From NCBI RefSeq assembly GCF_001653795.1, contig NZ_CP011515.1, positions 124,001-188,000 of the forward strand: DNA of 64,000 bases, read 5' to 3'. The stretch comes from Mitsuaria sp. 7. GTDB taxonomy: Bacteria > Pseudomonadota > Gammaproteobacteria > Burkholderiales > Burkholderiaceae_C. Of this stretch, positions 42,408-51,364 are shown piece after piece. Made by a program: the position numbers and the translations under genes. The first letter of the stretch is position 1. Each line of letters opens with the position of its first letter. The notes below the pieces were generated by a model. That model searched no databases. It was not told the origin of the DNA and worked only from the letters and a program-made list of their open reading frames with translations.

Positions 42408-42948
42408 GGGCTGTCACCTTTCCGGCAAACGCCTGCGTCAATTCGACTTCCATGAGCTTCGACGCCAGACTGCGCTCGCGAGCCCGGCCTGTTCGCAGGG
42501 CATCGAGCAGTGCGAGGAGGCGATGCAGAGCCGGATCGGCCAGCGCGGCCTGCGGAGCCGTCCGATAGATCGGCGACAGCGTCGGTCCCTTGGCGCTGCC
42601 GGACGGATGTGCCCAGACCGGCGCCTCGCCGGGAGCTGCCGTCAAATGGCTCGCCAGCGGCTCGGCACCGAAGGCCGTCGGAACGCCGCGCTTGATCGGT
42701 CCGGGCATGGCCGGCCAGACGTAGCGCACGCCGTGCAGCGCGAACTCCAGCAGGTTGGCGTGAACGGGCGACCATTCACCGCGGGAGGGCGCCACGGCCA
42801 AACCGGAGGCGACGGCCCGTTTGACGCTTGCGTGCGTCTCGGAGGGGCTCATCGTCAGCGCCTCGCCCAGCGAGGCATAGGTCCAGCGTTGCGGTGGGTG
42901 CGCAGCGGCCTTCAGCAGCACCAACAGGTCTTGGGGTTTGAGGTCCAT
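42394..42948 (-). CDS. Winged-helix regulator, possible antitoxin partner
   Basis: A 184-residue protein with an N-terminal winged HTH (KPQDLLVLLKAAAHPPQR, YASLGEALTMSPSETHASVKRAVASGLAV). The C-terminal region, after PAMPGPIKRGVPTAFGAEPL, holds an Asp/Pro-rich stretch and may bind the partner. It sits 70 bases after hsdS and overlaps the nucleotidyltransferase gene by 14 bases, the gene order of an antitoxin-toxin pair. The gene is in the middle of the R-M operon and could also tune restriction. Function is inferred from context. Confidence 0.6.
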   Translation of the reverse strand: MDLKPQDLLVLLKAAAHPPQRWTYASLGEALTMSPSETHASVKRAVASGLAVAPSRGEWSPVHANLLEFALHGVRYVWPAMPGPIKRGVPTAFGAEPLASHLTAAPGEAPVWAHPSGSAKGPTLSPIYRTAPQAALADPALHRLLALLDALRTGRARERSLASKLMEVELTQAFAGKVTAHAPR

Positions 42949-43018
42949 CTCAGCGTGATATTCGGTATTCGCGAATTGCGAATATCGCTGAGAGCGCGGC
43001 GCTTGGCAAGCGATTGCT

Positions 43019-44356
43019 TCAGGCGGCGCGAACGTCGATCTGGCCGGTGACGGCGGCGGCGATCAGGGCGGAGCGGCGTTCCTGAAGAAGGCGCACGGCT
43101 TTCGCAGCTGTAGAGTTCAATGCGTCAAGTCTTGCCAATTCGTCATCCAGCAGCTTCATGACATGGTGCTGCTCTTCTAGCGGTGGCAGTACAAGAGGCA
43201 ACTCCATGATGTTGGACGACGAAATCGAGGCCAGATTGGTGCTCTGCTTTGATCTCCCCATGAAGTAGAACCGCGCATAGCCCGAACTCGTGACGCGGCT
43301 TAGCCATGCTGCGCTAACGCCATGCGGCCGGACAGCGAAGACGTGATTCTGATGAATGCAATCCAAGATTTCGCCATGCCATACGGCACCACGTCCCAAT
43401 TTGTCGAAGTCTCCACCTTCGTTCATCAGCACATCGCCGGGTGTCAGTCGATAACGGTCTAACTGCTCCGCCTCAATCTCGATGGTCGCAATGTCATCGA
43501 GGGCCAGGAAACCGTCCTGGACGTTTGCGACGCGAAGGTATGGAACGGCAGTGGTTGACTTGCCAGTTGTGTCCTTGCCTTTGGCAATGCCGGTTTGCAC
43601 GGTGGCCACAAACTTCAGGCGCGTCACGTCCCAGTGCTCCGGCACGTCTCCCGACCACGCCACACTGGAGTCCTTCATCGGCGCGTCGGGATCAAGGCCG
43701 CGAGTCACTGCATGGGAGATGGTGGCCTGGCGCTTTTCGGCCAACAAGGCGATGAGCTTTTCCTGCTGTTCAATCAGCGCATCGATCTTGGCGGTTTCGC
43801 GTTCGAGGAAGTCAACGATTGCATCTTGTTCGCTCAAAGATGGCAGGACAAATCGCAGCGCCGAAATGTCCGGCATATATATCGTGCTGTGAGTTGATCC
43901 AAACATGAGCCGTCTGAACTCGCCATGCATTGCTCGAAACACATGCAGCAGAAAGCGCGGTCTCAGCGATGGGCCGCATACCCAATTGGCGAAATCCTGC
44001 GTCGTGGCCATCTCAACACCCATGATGGCGGAGAAGCCAACTGAGGCGGTACGCGACAGCATCACGGTTCCCGCCGGGAGTTTTCGCGCTGATGAGTTCT
44101 GAAGGCCGAGTTCGCTCACCATTTCTTTGGTCTCATAGATCACGTCTGCACCGTCGCGACGGATCTGTGAAACGTCTGCCAATGAGAACCACGGCACATT
44201 GCAGTTCTCCCACCAATCGGGTCTGCTTCGGCTTGGCGTGTGGCCTGACTCAAGCCGTGCGGCGTAACGTATCGGCATGACTGACCAATGGCTCGGAACG
44301 CTACCCAGCCAAGTTACCCCACTTGCCCTGTACTCCCCGTACCTCGGCAAAGTCAT
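43019..44356 (-). CDS. hsdS: Type I restriction enzyme, specificity subunit
   Basis: A 445-residue protein with two target-recognition domains (about residues 10-160 and 215-370), each followed by a coiled coil with the conserved LPxLxEQ motif: LPSLSEQDAIVDFLERETAKI and LPPLEEQHHVMKLLDDELARL. The TRDs give the DNA target; no recognition sequence can be read from the protein. It starts inside the hsdM stop (ATGA overlap). A GSTHSTIYMPDISAL loop is in TRD1. Confidence 0.93.
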   Translation of the reverse strand: MTLPRYGEYRASGVTWLGSVPSHWSVMPIRYAARLESGHTPSRSRPDWWENCNVPWFSLADVSQIRRDGADVIYETKEMVSELGLQNSSARKLPAGTVMLSRTASVGFSAIMGVEMATTQDFANWVCGPSLRPRFLLHVFRAMHGEFRRLMFGSTHSTIYMPDISALRFVLPSLSEQDAIVDFLERETAKIDALIEQQEKLIALLAEKRQATISHAVTRGLDPDAPMKDSSVAWSGDVPEHWDVTRLKFVATVQTGIAKGKDTTGKSTTAVPYLRVANVQDGFLALDDIATIEIEAEQLDRYRLTPGDVLMNEGGDFDKLGRGAVWHGEILDCIHQNHVFAVRPHGVSAAWLSRVTSSGYARFYFMGRSKQSTNLASISSSNIMELPLVLPPLEEQHHVMKLLDDELARLDALNSTAAKAVRLLQERRSALIAAAVTGQIDVRAA

Positions 44357-46197
44357 TCGGCCAGCCCCCCCAGCATCTTCATGATGCTCGCCGAAACTGC
44401 CTGCAACTCCTCATCGATGGCATGCAGGCTGCGCGGCGGTTCGAACACATAGAAGTGCCGGTTGAACGGAATCTCATAGCCGACCTTGCTCTTCTCGGGG
44501 TCGATCCAGGCGTCTGGCGCGTGGGGCAGAACCTCACGCTCGAAATACTCGCTGACGCTCTCGTTCAGCGGTACGTTCTCGGTGTCGCGCAATGAACTGT
44601 CAGCTTGCGGCTTTCCCTTGCCCTTGCCTTTCAACCCCAGCACGACCTGACCCTGATCGTCCCGGATCGGGCGCTCGACGGTGATGGTCGTGTAGCCGAA
44701 ATCCTCATTCCGGAAAATGCGCGAGATCGGCACGCGCTTGAGCTTGCCGCCTTCGGGCGCCATAGGCGCGTCGTCGGTGCCAGTGACCAGCATCGGCTCC
44801 CCCTGCGCCCGGCCAGCGGCGTCGAACACGCTGACCAATTCCGCCTCGATGAAGCTGCCGAAAAGCCGAGTCACCGTCTCGATGTGCGCGTCGCTCATCT
44901 CTTTGCGCTTGGAGCCAAGGCTCTTGCGCATCTTCTGCCAGAAGCTGCTGGCGTCGATGAGCTGCACATGACCGCGACGTTGGACGTTCTTCCTATTCGA
45001 CAGAATCCAGATGTAGGTGGCGATGCCGGTGTTGTAGAACATGTCGCTGGGCAGACCAACGATGGCTTCCACCAGATCGTTCTCCAGCACATAGCGGCGG
45101 ATCTCGCTCTCGCCGCTGCCCGCGCCACCCGTGAACAGCGGTGAGCCGTTGAGCACGATGCCGAAGCGGGCCCCGCCGTCCTGAGCCAGGCGCATCTTCG
45201 ACACCAAGTGCATTAGGAACAGCATCGAGCCGTCGCTGACGCGCGGCAGGCCGGGGCCGAAGCGGCCGTCGAAACCCTGGCGCTCGTGTTCGTTGCGCAC
45301 GGTCTTCTCGACCTTCTTCCATTCGACGCCGAAGGGAGGGTTCGACAGCATGTAGTCAAACTTGCGGCCAACGTGGCCGTCATCGCTGAGCGTGTTGCCG
45401 ACAGCGATGTTCTCGACCGGCTGGCCCTTGATGAGCATGTCGGCCTTGCAGATGGCGTAGGACTCGTCGTTGAGTTCCTGGCCGTACATGTTCAGTCGAG
45501 CCTTGGGGTTATGCGCCAGCAGGTGCTCGCTGGCGACCGACAGCATGCCGCCCGTGCCGGCCGTCGGGTCGTAGATGTCGCGCACCACGGCCTTTCCCGC
45601 AGTCAGGACTTCATCGTCCTCGATGAACAGCATGTTCACCATCAGACGAATCACCTCGCGAGGGGTGAAATGTTCACCGGCGGTCTCGTTTGAGTCTTCG
45701 GCGAATTTGCGAATCAGCTCCTCGAATACGCTGCCCATGCTGGCGTTGTCTACGACCTCCGGGTGGAGGTCGATGTTGGCGAATTTTTCGGTGACGAGGT
45801 AGAGCAGGTCGGCCTTGGCCAAGCGTTCCACCTGCGTGAGGAAATCGAAGCGCTCGAAGATGTCCCGTGCGGCGGGAGAGAAGGCGCGGACGTAGTCGCC
45901 CAGATTGCGGCGGATGTTGTCTTGATCGCCGAGCAGTTTGTTCAGGTCTCCGGACCAGGTGTTGTAGAAGCGACCGTTGCCCGATTTGCGCAGAAGGAAG
46001 GGCGCGGGATTGATGCCGGCCTTCTTTTTCTCCGCCAGTTCCGCAAGCACGGCGGACTTGCTGGCTTCGAGCACGCAATCCAGCCGCCGTAGGACCGTGA
46101 AGGGAAGGATGATGCGGCCGTACTCGGATCGCTTGAAGTCGCCACGCAGCAAGTCCGCCACTGACCAGATGAAAGACGACAGCGCTTGATGGTTCAT
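44353..46197 (-). CDS. hsdM: Type I restriction enzyme, methylase subunit
   Basis: A 614-residue N6-adenine methylase, from ATG at 46197 (MNHQALSSFIWSVADLLRGDFKRSEYG). AdoMet motif I is DPTAGTGGMLSVA, and motif IV NPPFG in DYMLSNPPFGVEWKK. GEHFTPREVIRLMV is typical of HsdM. A longer reading frame to 46275 runs into the tRNA-Ser gene and is rejected. It is the first gene of the R-M operon hsdM-hsdS-HTH-nucleotidyltransferase-hsdR. Confidence 0.95.
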   Translation of the reverse strand: MNHQALSSFIWSVADLLRGDFKRSEYGRIILPFTVLRRLDCVLEASKSAVLAELAEKKKAGINPAPFLLRKSGNGRFYNTWSGDLNKLLGDQDNIRRNLGDYVRAFSPAARDIFERFDFLTQVERLAKADLLYLVTEKFANIDLHPEVVDNASMGSVFEELIRKFAEDSNETAGEHFTPREVIRLMVNMLFIEDDEVLTAGKAVVRDIYDPTAGTGGMLSVASEHLLAHNPKARLNMYGQELNDESYAICKADMLIKGQPVENIAVGNTLSDDGHVGRKFDYMLSNPPFGVEWKKVEKTVRNEHERQGFDGRFGPGLPRVSDGSMLFLMHLVSKMRLAQDGGARFGIVLNGSPLFTGGAGSGESEIRRYVLENDLVEAIVGLPSDMFYNTGIATYIWILSNRKNVQRRGHVQLIDASSFWQKMRKSLGSKRKEMSDAHIETVTRLFGSFIEAELVSVFDAAGRAQGEPMLVTGTDDAPMAPEGGKLKRVPISRIFRNEDFGYTTITVERPIRDDQGQVVLGLKGKGKGKPQADSSLRDTENVPLNESVSEYFEREVLPHAPDAWIDPEKSKVGYEIPFNRHFYVFEPPRSLHAIDEELQAVSASIMKMLGGLAE

Positions 46198-46211
46198 GGT
46201 CCCGCAGAATG

Positions 46212-46235
46212 AAAAATGGGCCACAAGGCCCATTT
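46212..46235 (-). terminator. Terminator after tRNA-Ser
   Basis: On the minus strand AAATGGGCC-TTGT-GGCCCATTT is followed by TT, just after the tRNA-Ser 3' end (46248). It separates the tRNA from the hsdM operon, so hsdM probably has its own promoter. Confidence 0.78.
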
Positions 46236-46247
46236 CTAAGGTGCTCC

Positions 46248-46337
46248 TGGCGGAGACGGTGAGATTCGAACTCACGGAGGGCGCGAACCCTCGGCGGTTT
46301 TCAAGACCGCTGCCTTAAACCACTCGGCCACATCTCC
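46248..46337 (-). tRNA. tRNA-Ser(UGA)
   Basis: The minus strand reads GGAGATG...CGTCTCC for the acceptor stem, with a long extra arm, TTCGAAT T-loop, anticodon loop CTTGAAA (anticodon TGA) and an encoded CCA. It has the 90-nt length and extra arm of a type II tRNA. It lies on the same strand as apaH, at the end of the R-M block. Confidence 0.95.
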
Positions 46338-46375
46338 TGGAAGAAGGCGCGCATTGTATGCGCGGCCGGGGCGGC

Positions 46376-47206
46376 TCAGTCCGCTCCCGGCTTCTTCGCC
46401 TGCACGCACTCCACCTGGATGATCTCCTGCGCCTCGCCGTCCGCCACGCGCGCGGTCGTGAGCTGGCCGCCCCAGACGCAGCCCGTGTCCAGCGCCAGCA
46501 GGTCCGGCCGCTGCACCAGCCCCAGCGTCGACCAGTGCCCGAAGGCGATCGGATGCCCCGCCGTGCGGCGCTCCGGCACCTCGAACCACGGCATGAAGCC
46601 TTCCGGCGCCGTGCCCAGGCCTTCCTTGGTCTTGAAGTCCAGCCGGCCCTTCGCGTTGCAGAAGCGGATCCGCGTCAGTACGTTGATGATGAAGCGCAGC
46701 CGCGGCACACCCGTCAGGTCGTCCTTCCACCGGTCCGGCTCGTTGCCGTACATCTGGGGGAGGAACTCCGCCAGCTCCGGGCCGCGCATCAGCGCGTGCA
46801 CTTCTTCGGCCAGCGCCAGCGTCTCGTCCGCGTCCCACTGCGGCACAACGCCCGCGTGCACCATCAGCCAGCCCTGCGAACGCATCGCCAGCCGCTGCCG
46901 GCGCATCCACTCCAGCAGCGCCTCGCGGTCCGGCGCCTGCAGGATCGCGTCCAGCGTGTCCCCTTTGTGCGGGGCTCGCACCCCCGCCGCCGTGGCGAGC
47001 AGGTGCAGGTCGTGGTTGCCCAGCAGGCATTGCGCCGCGTCGCCCAGCGACTGCAGGCGGCGCAGCGTCGTCAGGGAATCGGGGCCGCGGTTGACCAGAT
47101 CCCCCAGGAGGTAGAGCCGGTCGCGGGACGGGGAGAAATCTATCTTCTCCAGCAGACGCGCCAGCGCGTCGCAACAGCCTTGGAGATCGCCGATGAGGTA
47201 ATGCAT
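46376..47206 (-). CDS. apaH: Symmetrical bis(5'-nucleosyl)-tetraphosphatase
   Basis: A 276-residue metallophosphatase from ATG at 47206 (MHYLIGDLQGCCDALARLL). The PPP-family motifs GDLQG, GDLVNRGPDS and GNHDLHLLA carry the metal ligands; VHAGVVPQWD follows. It hydrolyses Ap4A to two ADP, also removing NpnN RNA caps in relatives. It is upstream of tRNA-Ser. Confidence 0.95.
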   Translation of the reverse strand: MHYLIGDLQGCCDALARLLEKIDFSPSRDRLYLLGDLVNRGPDSLTTLRRLQSLGDAAQCLLGNHDLHLLATAAGVRAPHKGDTLDAILQAPDREALLEWMRRQRLAMRSQGWLMVHAGVVPQWDADETLALAEEVHALMRGPELAEFLPQMYGNEPDRWKDDLTGVPRLRFIINVLTRIRFCNAKGRLDFKTKEGLGTAPEGFMPWFEVPERRTAGHPIAFGHWSTLGLVQRPDLLALDTGCVWGGQLTTARVADGEAQEIIQVECVQAKKPGAD

Positions 47207-47305
47207 AGCGGGATTCTGCGGTGCTGATGTCACACAGGCTCTGCTAACCTTGCCGACCTTGTGTTTTGGGCGCGACTCGGGGTTAGTACCCGGTCCGCGC
47301 TGTCA

Positions 47306-48607
47306 ATGGATACCGCCCTAGTTCTCTTCCTGATCCTGCTCAACGGTTTGTTCGCCATGTCGGAGATGGCCCTCACGGCCTCCCGCAAGGCACGCTTGCA
47401 AGTCATGGTCGAAAGCGGGGAAGGCGGCGCGCAGGCCGCGATGGACCTGCACGAGAACCCCACGAAGTTCCTGTCCACGGTCCAGATCGGCATCACCTCC
47501 ATCGGCGTGCTCAACGGCATCGTCGGCGAGGCCGCCTTCTCCGGTCCGCTGGCCGACGTGCTGCGCGCCAACACGCCGCTGAGCACCCGCGCCGCCGACA
47601 TCACCGCCACCGGCCTGGTCGTGCTGGTGCTGACCTTCGTGACCATCATCTTCGGCGAGCTGGTCCCCAAGCGCCTGGGCCAGATGTACCCGGAGAACGT
47701 GGCACGCCTGGTCGCGCCGCCGATGGAGATCATGTCGCTGGTGACGCGGCCCTTCGTCAAGCTGCTGAGCTTCTGCACCGAGTTCACGCTGAAGCTGCTC
47801 GGCATGGGCGGTCGCGCCAACCGCGCGGTGACGGAAGAGGAGATCGCCGCCAGCCTCGACGAAGGCCGCGACGCCGGCGTCATCGAGGAGCACGAGCACC
47901 AGATGGTGCGCAACGTGTTCCGCCTGGACGAGCGCCAGATCGGCTCGATGATGATCCCGCGCGCCGAGATCGCGTGGCTCGACATCAGCGACCGGCCCGA
48001 CCAGATGCTGCAGATCCTGCGCGCGCACGGCTACAGCCGCTACCCGGTCTGCCGCGGCGGGCTGCATGACGTCGTGGGCACGGTCAGCGCGCAGAACCTG
48101 CTGGCGCGCTCGCTGGCGGGCGAATCGCTGGACCTGTCGACCGGCCTGGAGCCGCCGGTCTTCGTGCCCGAGACGCTGTCCGGCATGGAACTGCTCGCGC
48201 ACATGCGCGGCGCGGAAACCCCGCTCGTGTTCGTTGTCGACGAATACGGCGAAGTGCAGGGCGTCGTCGCGATGCGCGACGTCCTGGAAGCCATCGCGGG
48301 CGAGTTCAACTCGTCCGATGGAGAAGACGCCTGGGCGGTCCAGCGCGAGGACGGCAGCTGGCTGATGGACGGCCTGATCCCCGTCACCGAGCTGAAGGAC
48401 CGCCTGGATCTGAAGGAACTGCCCGAGGAGGATCGTGGGCGCTACAACACCCTGGCCGGCATGGTGATGCTGCTGCTGGGGCGCTTGCCGCGCACGGCCG
48501 ACGTGGCGGAGTGGGACGCGTGGAGATTCGAGGTGGTCGACCTCGACGGCAAGCGTGTGGACAAGGTGCTGGTCTCGCGACTGGCGGACGATGGAGTGAA
48601 TCAATGA
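47306..48607 (+). CDS. CNNM/CorC-HlyC family membrane transporter-associated protein
   Basis: A 433-residue protein. The CNNM transmembrane domain (LVLFLILLNGLFAMSEMALTASRKARLQ through GELVPKRLGQMYPE) is followed by two CBS domains (about residues 210-330, with MMIPRAEIAWLDI and SRYPVCRGGLHDVVGTV) and a C-terminal CorC/HlyC transporter-associated domain (SWLMDGLIPVTELKDRLDL). The family exports magnesium or sodium with Mg homeostasis in mind. The stop overlaps the sapC start by ATGA. Confidence 0.92.
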   Translation: MDTALVLFLILLNGLFAMSEMALTASRKARLQVMVESGEGGAQAAMDLHENPTKFLSTVQIGITSIGVLNGIVGEAAFSGPLADVLRANTPLSTRAADITATGLVVLVLTFVTIIFGELVPKRLGQMYPENVARLVAPPMEIMSLVTRPFVKLLSFCTEFTLKLLGMGGRANRAVTEEEIAASLDEGRDAGVIEEHEHQMVRNVFRLDERQIGSMMIPRAEIAWLDISDRPDQMLQILRAHGYSRYPVCRGGLHDVVGTVSAQNLLARSLAGESLDLSTGLEPPVFVPETLSGMELLAHMRGAETPLVFVVDEYGEVQGVVAMRDVLEAIAGEFNSSDGEDAWAVQREDGSWLMDGLIPVTELKDRLDLKELPEEDRGRYNTLAGMVMLLLGRLPRTADVAEWDAWRFEVVDLDGKRVDKVLVSRLADDGVNQ

Positions 48608-49353
48608 GCAACCCCCCGATGTATGAGAACCTGGTCCCCGTGGACCGGGTGCAGCACAAGAACACGCGCATGAAGATCGGCGCGCCGGTGCTGGACCGCG
48701 TGACCAATCTGAACTCCCTGTTCGTGGCCGTGGCCGAGTTCGCCGACGCCAGCCTCGAATACCCGGTGGTCTTCGTGCGCGTCGGCCAGGCGGCCGAAGG
48801 CCAGCGTCCGGCGGTCGCCCCGCTGGCGGTGTTCGGTCTGCGGCAAGGCAGCAACCTGTTCGTCAAGGACGGCCAGTGGACCGGCCGCTACGTGCCGGCC
48901 TACATCCGCCGCTGGCCCTTCGCGATGGCCCGCATCGAGGAGAACACCTCCGACATGGCGCTGTGCCTGGACCTGGGCTCCGGCGCGTTCACCGACACCG
49001 CCGCCGACGGCGAGCCGCTGTTCAAGGCGGACGGCGAGCCCACCGAGCTGCTGCTCAACGCCAAGCAGTTCTGCGAGGACTTCGAGCGCGAGGCCGAGCG
49101 CACCCGCCAGGCCTGCGAACTGCTGCAGGACCTGGACCTGCTGCAGGACATGCGCTTCGAGGCGCAACTGCCCAGCGGCGAGAAGCTCGACGTGGACGGC
49201 TTCCTGACCATCAACGAGAAGGCCCTGGCCGAGCTGCCCGACGCGAAGATCGTCGAGCTGCACCGCAACGGCCTGCTGGAGGTCATCACGATGCATCGCC
49301 TGTCGCTGCGCCTGATGAGCCGCCTGGCCCAGATGTACGTGCCGGCCAACTGA
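48604..49353 (+). CDS. SapC family protein
   Basis: A 249-residue soluble protein that resembles SapC, found beside S-layer proteins and in many proteobacteria. VPVDRVQHKNTRMK, VPAYIRRWPFAMARIEE and ADGEPTELLLNAKQFCEDFEREAERT are family-typical. Its role is unclear. Coupled by ATGA to the CNNM gene. Confidence 0.85.
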   Translation: MSNPPMYENLVPVDRVQHKNTRMKIGAPVLDRVTNLNSLFVAVAEFADASLEYPVVFVRVGQAAEGQRPAVAPLAVFGLRQGSNLFVKDGQWTGRYVPAYIRRWPFAMARIEENTSDMALCLDLGSGAFTDTAADGEPLFKADGEPTELLLNAKQFCEDFEREAERTRQACELLQDLDLLQDMRFEAQLPSGEKLDVDGFLTINEKALAELPDAKIVELHRNGLLEVITMHRLSLRLMSRLAQMYVPAN

Positions 49354-49517
49354 ACAGGCCGAACAGGCTGAACAGAGAGTGAGACCTCGCCCCGGGACCC
49401 CTGAACGAGGGGGGCCCTGACGGGCGATCACCGGCTGAGACAAACCCCAAGCGGGTTTGCTTGAGTACGGCGTACACGGGAGCCTCGATAGCATCGGAAG
49501 TCCTTAAAGGACGTTGG

Positions 49518-50897
49518 ATGCTGTTCGAGGCTTTTTTGTCGTCCACCGCGATGGAATCGGTGTTCTCGCCGACCGCGGTGGTCCAGTCGATGATGGACGT
49601 GGAGGCCGCGCTGGCCCGGGCGTCGGCGCGCGTGGGATTGATCCCCGCGCCCGCGGCGCAGGCCATCGCCAGCCTGTGCCGGGCCGAGCTCTACGACGTG
49701 CCGGCCTTGATCGCCGCCGCGCCGCATTGCGGCAACCTGGCGCAGCCGGTCGTTCAGCGCCTGCGCGAGACGGTCGCGCTCTTCGATCCCTCCGCCGCGG
49801 TCTACGTGCATCGCGGCGCCTCCGCGCAGGACCTCATCGACACCGCGATGGTGCTGCGCACCCGCGAGGCGCTGCGCCTGCTCGACGACGACCTGCAGCA
49901 GCTCTGCGGGCAGCTGCTGGATCTGGCCGAGCGCCATGTCGCCGTCCCCATGCTGGGCCGCACGATGATGCAGCCCGCGCAGGTGATCAGCCTGCGCTTC
50001 AAGCTCATGAACTGGTTGATGCCGCTGCTGCGCAGCGCCGAGCGGCTGCGGGAACAGGGCTGCGCCTCCTTGCTGCTGCAGCTCGGCGGCGCGGTCGGCA
50101 CGCTGGACGCCATGGGCGACCGCGCCGACGACATGCAGGCCGCCGTCGCGGCCGAGCTGTCGCTGCCGCGGCCCGACATGTGCTGGCACACGCAGCGCGA
50201 CCGCTGGCTGCGCCTGGGGCTGGAGGTGGGGCTGCTCTGCGGCAACCTCGGCAAGCTGGCGCAGGACTTCGCGCTGATGGCGCAGGCAGAGGTCGACGAG
50301 CTCAACGAGCCGCCCGGCGAAGGCTACGGCGCCTGCCTGTCGATGCCGCACAAGAAGAACCCGGTGGCCGCGCTGCAGGCGATGGCGGCGGTGCAGCGCG
50401 CGCCGCAGCGCGTCGCCGGGCTGATGGGCTGCATGACCCCGGAACACGAACGCGGGCTCGGCCAGCATCAGGCCGAACTGGCGGAGTGGAGCGGCCTGAT
50501 GGGCGGCGCGCACGCGGCGGTGCAGGCGCTGAATCGTGCGCTCGCCGAACCCGTCATCCGCGCCGACCGGATGCGCGCGCATGTCCTCGAACGTCAGGGG
50601 CTGGTGGCCAGCGAGCGCGTCGAGCATCTGCTGATGCCGCGGCTCGGGCGCCAGCGCACCGGCGCGATGATCCGCGACCTGATCCATCGCGTGCGCCAGG
50701 GCGAAGGGTCGTTGGAGCAGTTGCTGCGAACGGCGATGGCGGTGGGTGACCTCCCGCCCCAAGCGATTTCGGAATCCGAACTCAAGGCCGTGTTCGACCT
50801 GGATGCTATCGCCGCACAGGCCGACAGCCGCGTCGGTCCGCTGATGGCCGAGGCGCGCCAGCGCCTGGATGGGCTGGCTTCGCAACCCTGCGCGTGA
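49518..50897 (+). CDS. 3-carboxy-cis,cis-muconate cycloisomerase-like lyase (PcaB family)
   Basis: A 459-residue member of the fumarase/aspartase superfamily. ALARASARVGLIP, the middle YVHRGASAQDLIDTA and the flexible loop signature LSMPHKKNPVAA are seen. PcaB acts in the protocatechuate branch of the beta-ketoadipate pathway, but no other pca gene is here. An adenylosuccinate-lyase-like activity on another substrate is the alternative. From ATG at 49518; about 160 bases upstream contain no gene. Confidence 0.82.
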   Translation: MLFEAFLSSTAMESVFSPTAVVQSMMDVEAALARASARVGLIPAPAAQAIASLCRAELYDVPALIAAAPHCGNLAQPVVQRLRETVALFDPSAAVYVHRGASAQDLIDTAMVLRTREALRLLDDDLQQLCGQLLDLAERHVAVPMLGRTMMQPAQVISLRFKLMNWLMPLLRSAERLREQGCASLLLQLGGAVGTLDAMGDRADDMQAAVAAELSLPRPDMCWHTQRDRWLRLGLEVGLLCGNLGKLAQDFALMAQAEVDELNEPPGEGYGACLSMPHKKNPVAALQAMAAVQRAPQRVAGLMGCMTPEHERGLGQHQAELAEWSGLMGGAHAAVQALNRALAEPVIRADRMRAHVLERQGLVASERVEHLLMPRLGRQRTGAMIRDLIHRVRQGEGSLEQLLRTAMAVGDLPPQAISESELKAVFDLDAIAAQADSRVGPLMAEARQRLDGLASQPCA

Positions 50898-51364
50898 CCT
50901 GTTTCGTGACCTGTTTCACGACTCGTTCGCGGACGCAACGAGATACGAACTTCCTGATCGCTCTGCGAGCGAATCACGCGGGAAGCGACAAATATCCCCA
51001 GATGCCGTATGGATTTCCGCAAAAAAGTGGGCGGATGTGTCCCATGAATTCGGCATTTGAACGAAATACATCGAGTTACACCTGCAACAAACCGGGTGTC
51101 GGAAAGCGGGGTGGAACGGGAACCGGAATTCGATGGATACACACGCTGGCGCGGGTCGCCGCCGTTCGTCGCCGCCGTGCCCGCCATGTAACGGAATTCC
51201 CTCAAATGCGGGGTTTCACCCTGGCAAGGGATTGACCCCCGTTCAAACCCGGGACAGACCCGTAAGACGAGGGTCGCATTTGTTAACTATCGTAGCGACC
51301 TGCAGTAATTACTTTGAGTGGGCCATAGACTCGCCTTTGATAACGAAGCAGTCTGGAGTTGGGA
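50898..51364. other. 467-bp intergenic region before the FeeM-like gene
   Basis: No convincing gene. The GC content is visibly lower than in the flanks, with AT-rich words such as CGCAAAAAAG and CATTTGTTAACTATCG. A weak promoter may be TTGTTA at 51280-51285 with AGTAAT at 51304-51309 (18-base spacer), about 55 bases before the start codon. GGAG lies a few bases before the ATG at 51365. The region could hold a small RNA or acquired DNA; neither is shown. Confidence 0.5.

Noticed and set aside
46198..46275. N-terminal extension of hsdM by 26 residues
   Set aside because: It would run through the terminator into the tRNA-Ser gene; the ATG at 46197 begins the conserved HsdM N-terminus.
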